A DNA stretch of 64,000 nucleotides, from assembly GCF_011089885.1 (NCBI RefSeq), contig NZ_JAANBD010000028.1:425746-489745 (forward strand), written 5' to 3'. The notes below the pieces were generated by a model. It ran no database searches. It saw only the letters and a list, made by a program, of their open reading frames with translations, and had not been told where the DNA came from. The DNA is from Thioalkalivibrio sp. XN279 (GTDB lineage: Bacteria; Pseudomonadota; Gammaproteobacteria; Steroidobacterales; XN24). Shown here one piece after another: positions 63,941 to 64,000 of the stretch. Every line of letters starts with the position of its first letter. The stretch's first letter is position 1. The translations under genes and the position numbers were made by a program.

Positions 63941-64000
63941 TCAATGTCGCACCAGCAGGCCTTCCAGCCGCTCGGTAGCGATGCTTGCCTTCTTCTCCAG
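63941..64000 (-). CDS. exbB: MotA/TolQ/ExbB-type proton channel, last 19 residues (cut by window edge)
   Basis: Only the end of the gene is inside the window: KKASIATERLEGLLVRH and a stop at 63941. The position before two ExbD genes and tonB identifies it as an ExbB/TolQ-type channel subunit. The short visible sequence does not prove it by itself. Confidence 0.6.
   Translation of the reverse strand: MEKKASIATERLEGLLVRH

Overview
This 64 kb window is a dense, high-GC piece of a gammaproteobacterial chromosome. Several conserved gammaproteobacterial blocks support that: queA-tgt-yajC-secD-secF, rlmN-pilF-rodZ-hisS-yfgM-bamB-der, guaB-guaA next to a divergent xseA, tadA-tamA-tamB, trmJ-iscS next to a divergent suhB, and xerD-dsbC. 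MetX for methionine synthesis, a TPR/TonB/double-ExbD cluster and an extra ECF sigma factor point towards a Chromatiales- or Xanthomonadales-like lineage. The species cannot be named from the sequence alone. There is no phage, insertion sequence or CRISPR array.

Layout. 1-8 kb: the end of a chemoreceptor, a large hybrid histidine kinase, a SYLF lipoprotein, a DUF2892 membrane protein with a Crp/Fnr regulator, and a three-domain lipoprotein. This stretch also shows gene decay: a SYLF protein missing its front half, a frameshifted small ORF and a LysR-family remnant. 8-14 kb: katG with a near-consensus OxyR operator, an SLC13-type transporter, mltF and a DUF4136 lipoprotein. 14-22 kb (minus strand): a CDGSH-glutamate synthase fusion, tadA, tamA and tamB, all overlapping. 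22-25.5 kb: an AraC regulator divergent from a DUF1254 protein and a lipoprotein. 25.5-30 kb: guaBA and xseA. 30-39.4 kb (minus): ndk-rlmN-pilF-rodZ-hisS-yfgM-bamB-der-metX. 39.5-42.3 kb (minus): trmJ-iscS-IscU-like-IscA. 42.3-50.7 kb: suhB, a cation/proton antiporter, then secF-secD-yajC-tgt-queA (minus). 50.8-53.2 kb: ECF sigma, anti-sigma and double-PDZ protein (minus), then tRNA-Leu. 53.3-58.1 kb: porin, cytochrome c lipoprotein, feoA, feoB, feoC. 58-61 kb: Nudix hydrolase, fdxA, dsbC, xerD. 61-64 kb (minus): ExbB-type channel (cut), two ExbD, TonB and a TPR protein.

The most distinctive pieces are: the porin-cytochrome-feoABC operon behind a Fur-like palindrome, which looks like a reduce-then-import ferrous iron route; the fusion of two CDGSH iron-sulfur motifs to a glutamate-synthase-like FMN domain; an IscU-like protein lacking most cluster ligands, co-translated with IscS and IscA; two palindromic intergenic arrays, one holding two hairpins with a shared loop and different but complementary stems; and a hairpin that buries the queA ribosome binding site. 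Starts were chosen from Shine-Dalgarno spacing, overlap with neighbours and expected protein length. All functions are inferred from sequence motifs without a database search.
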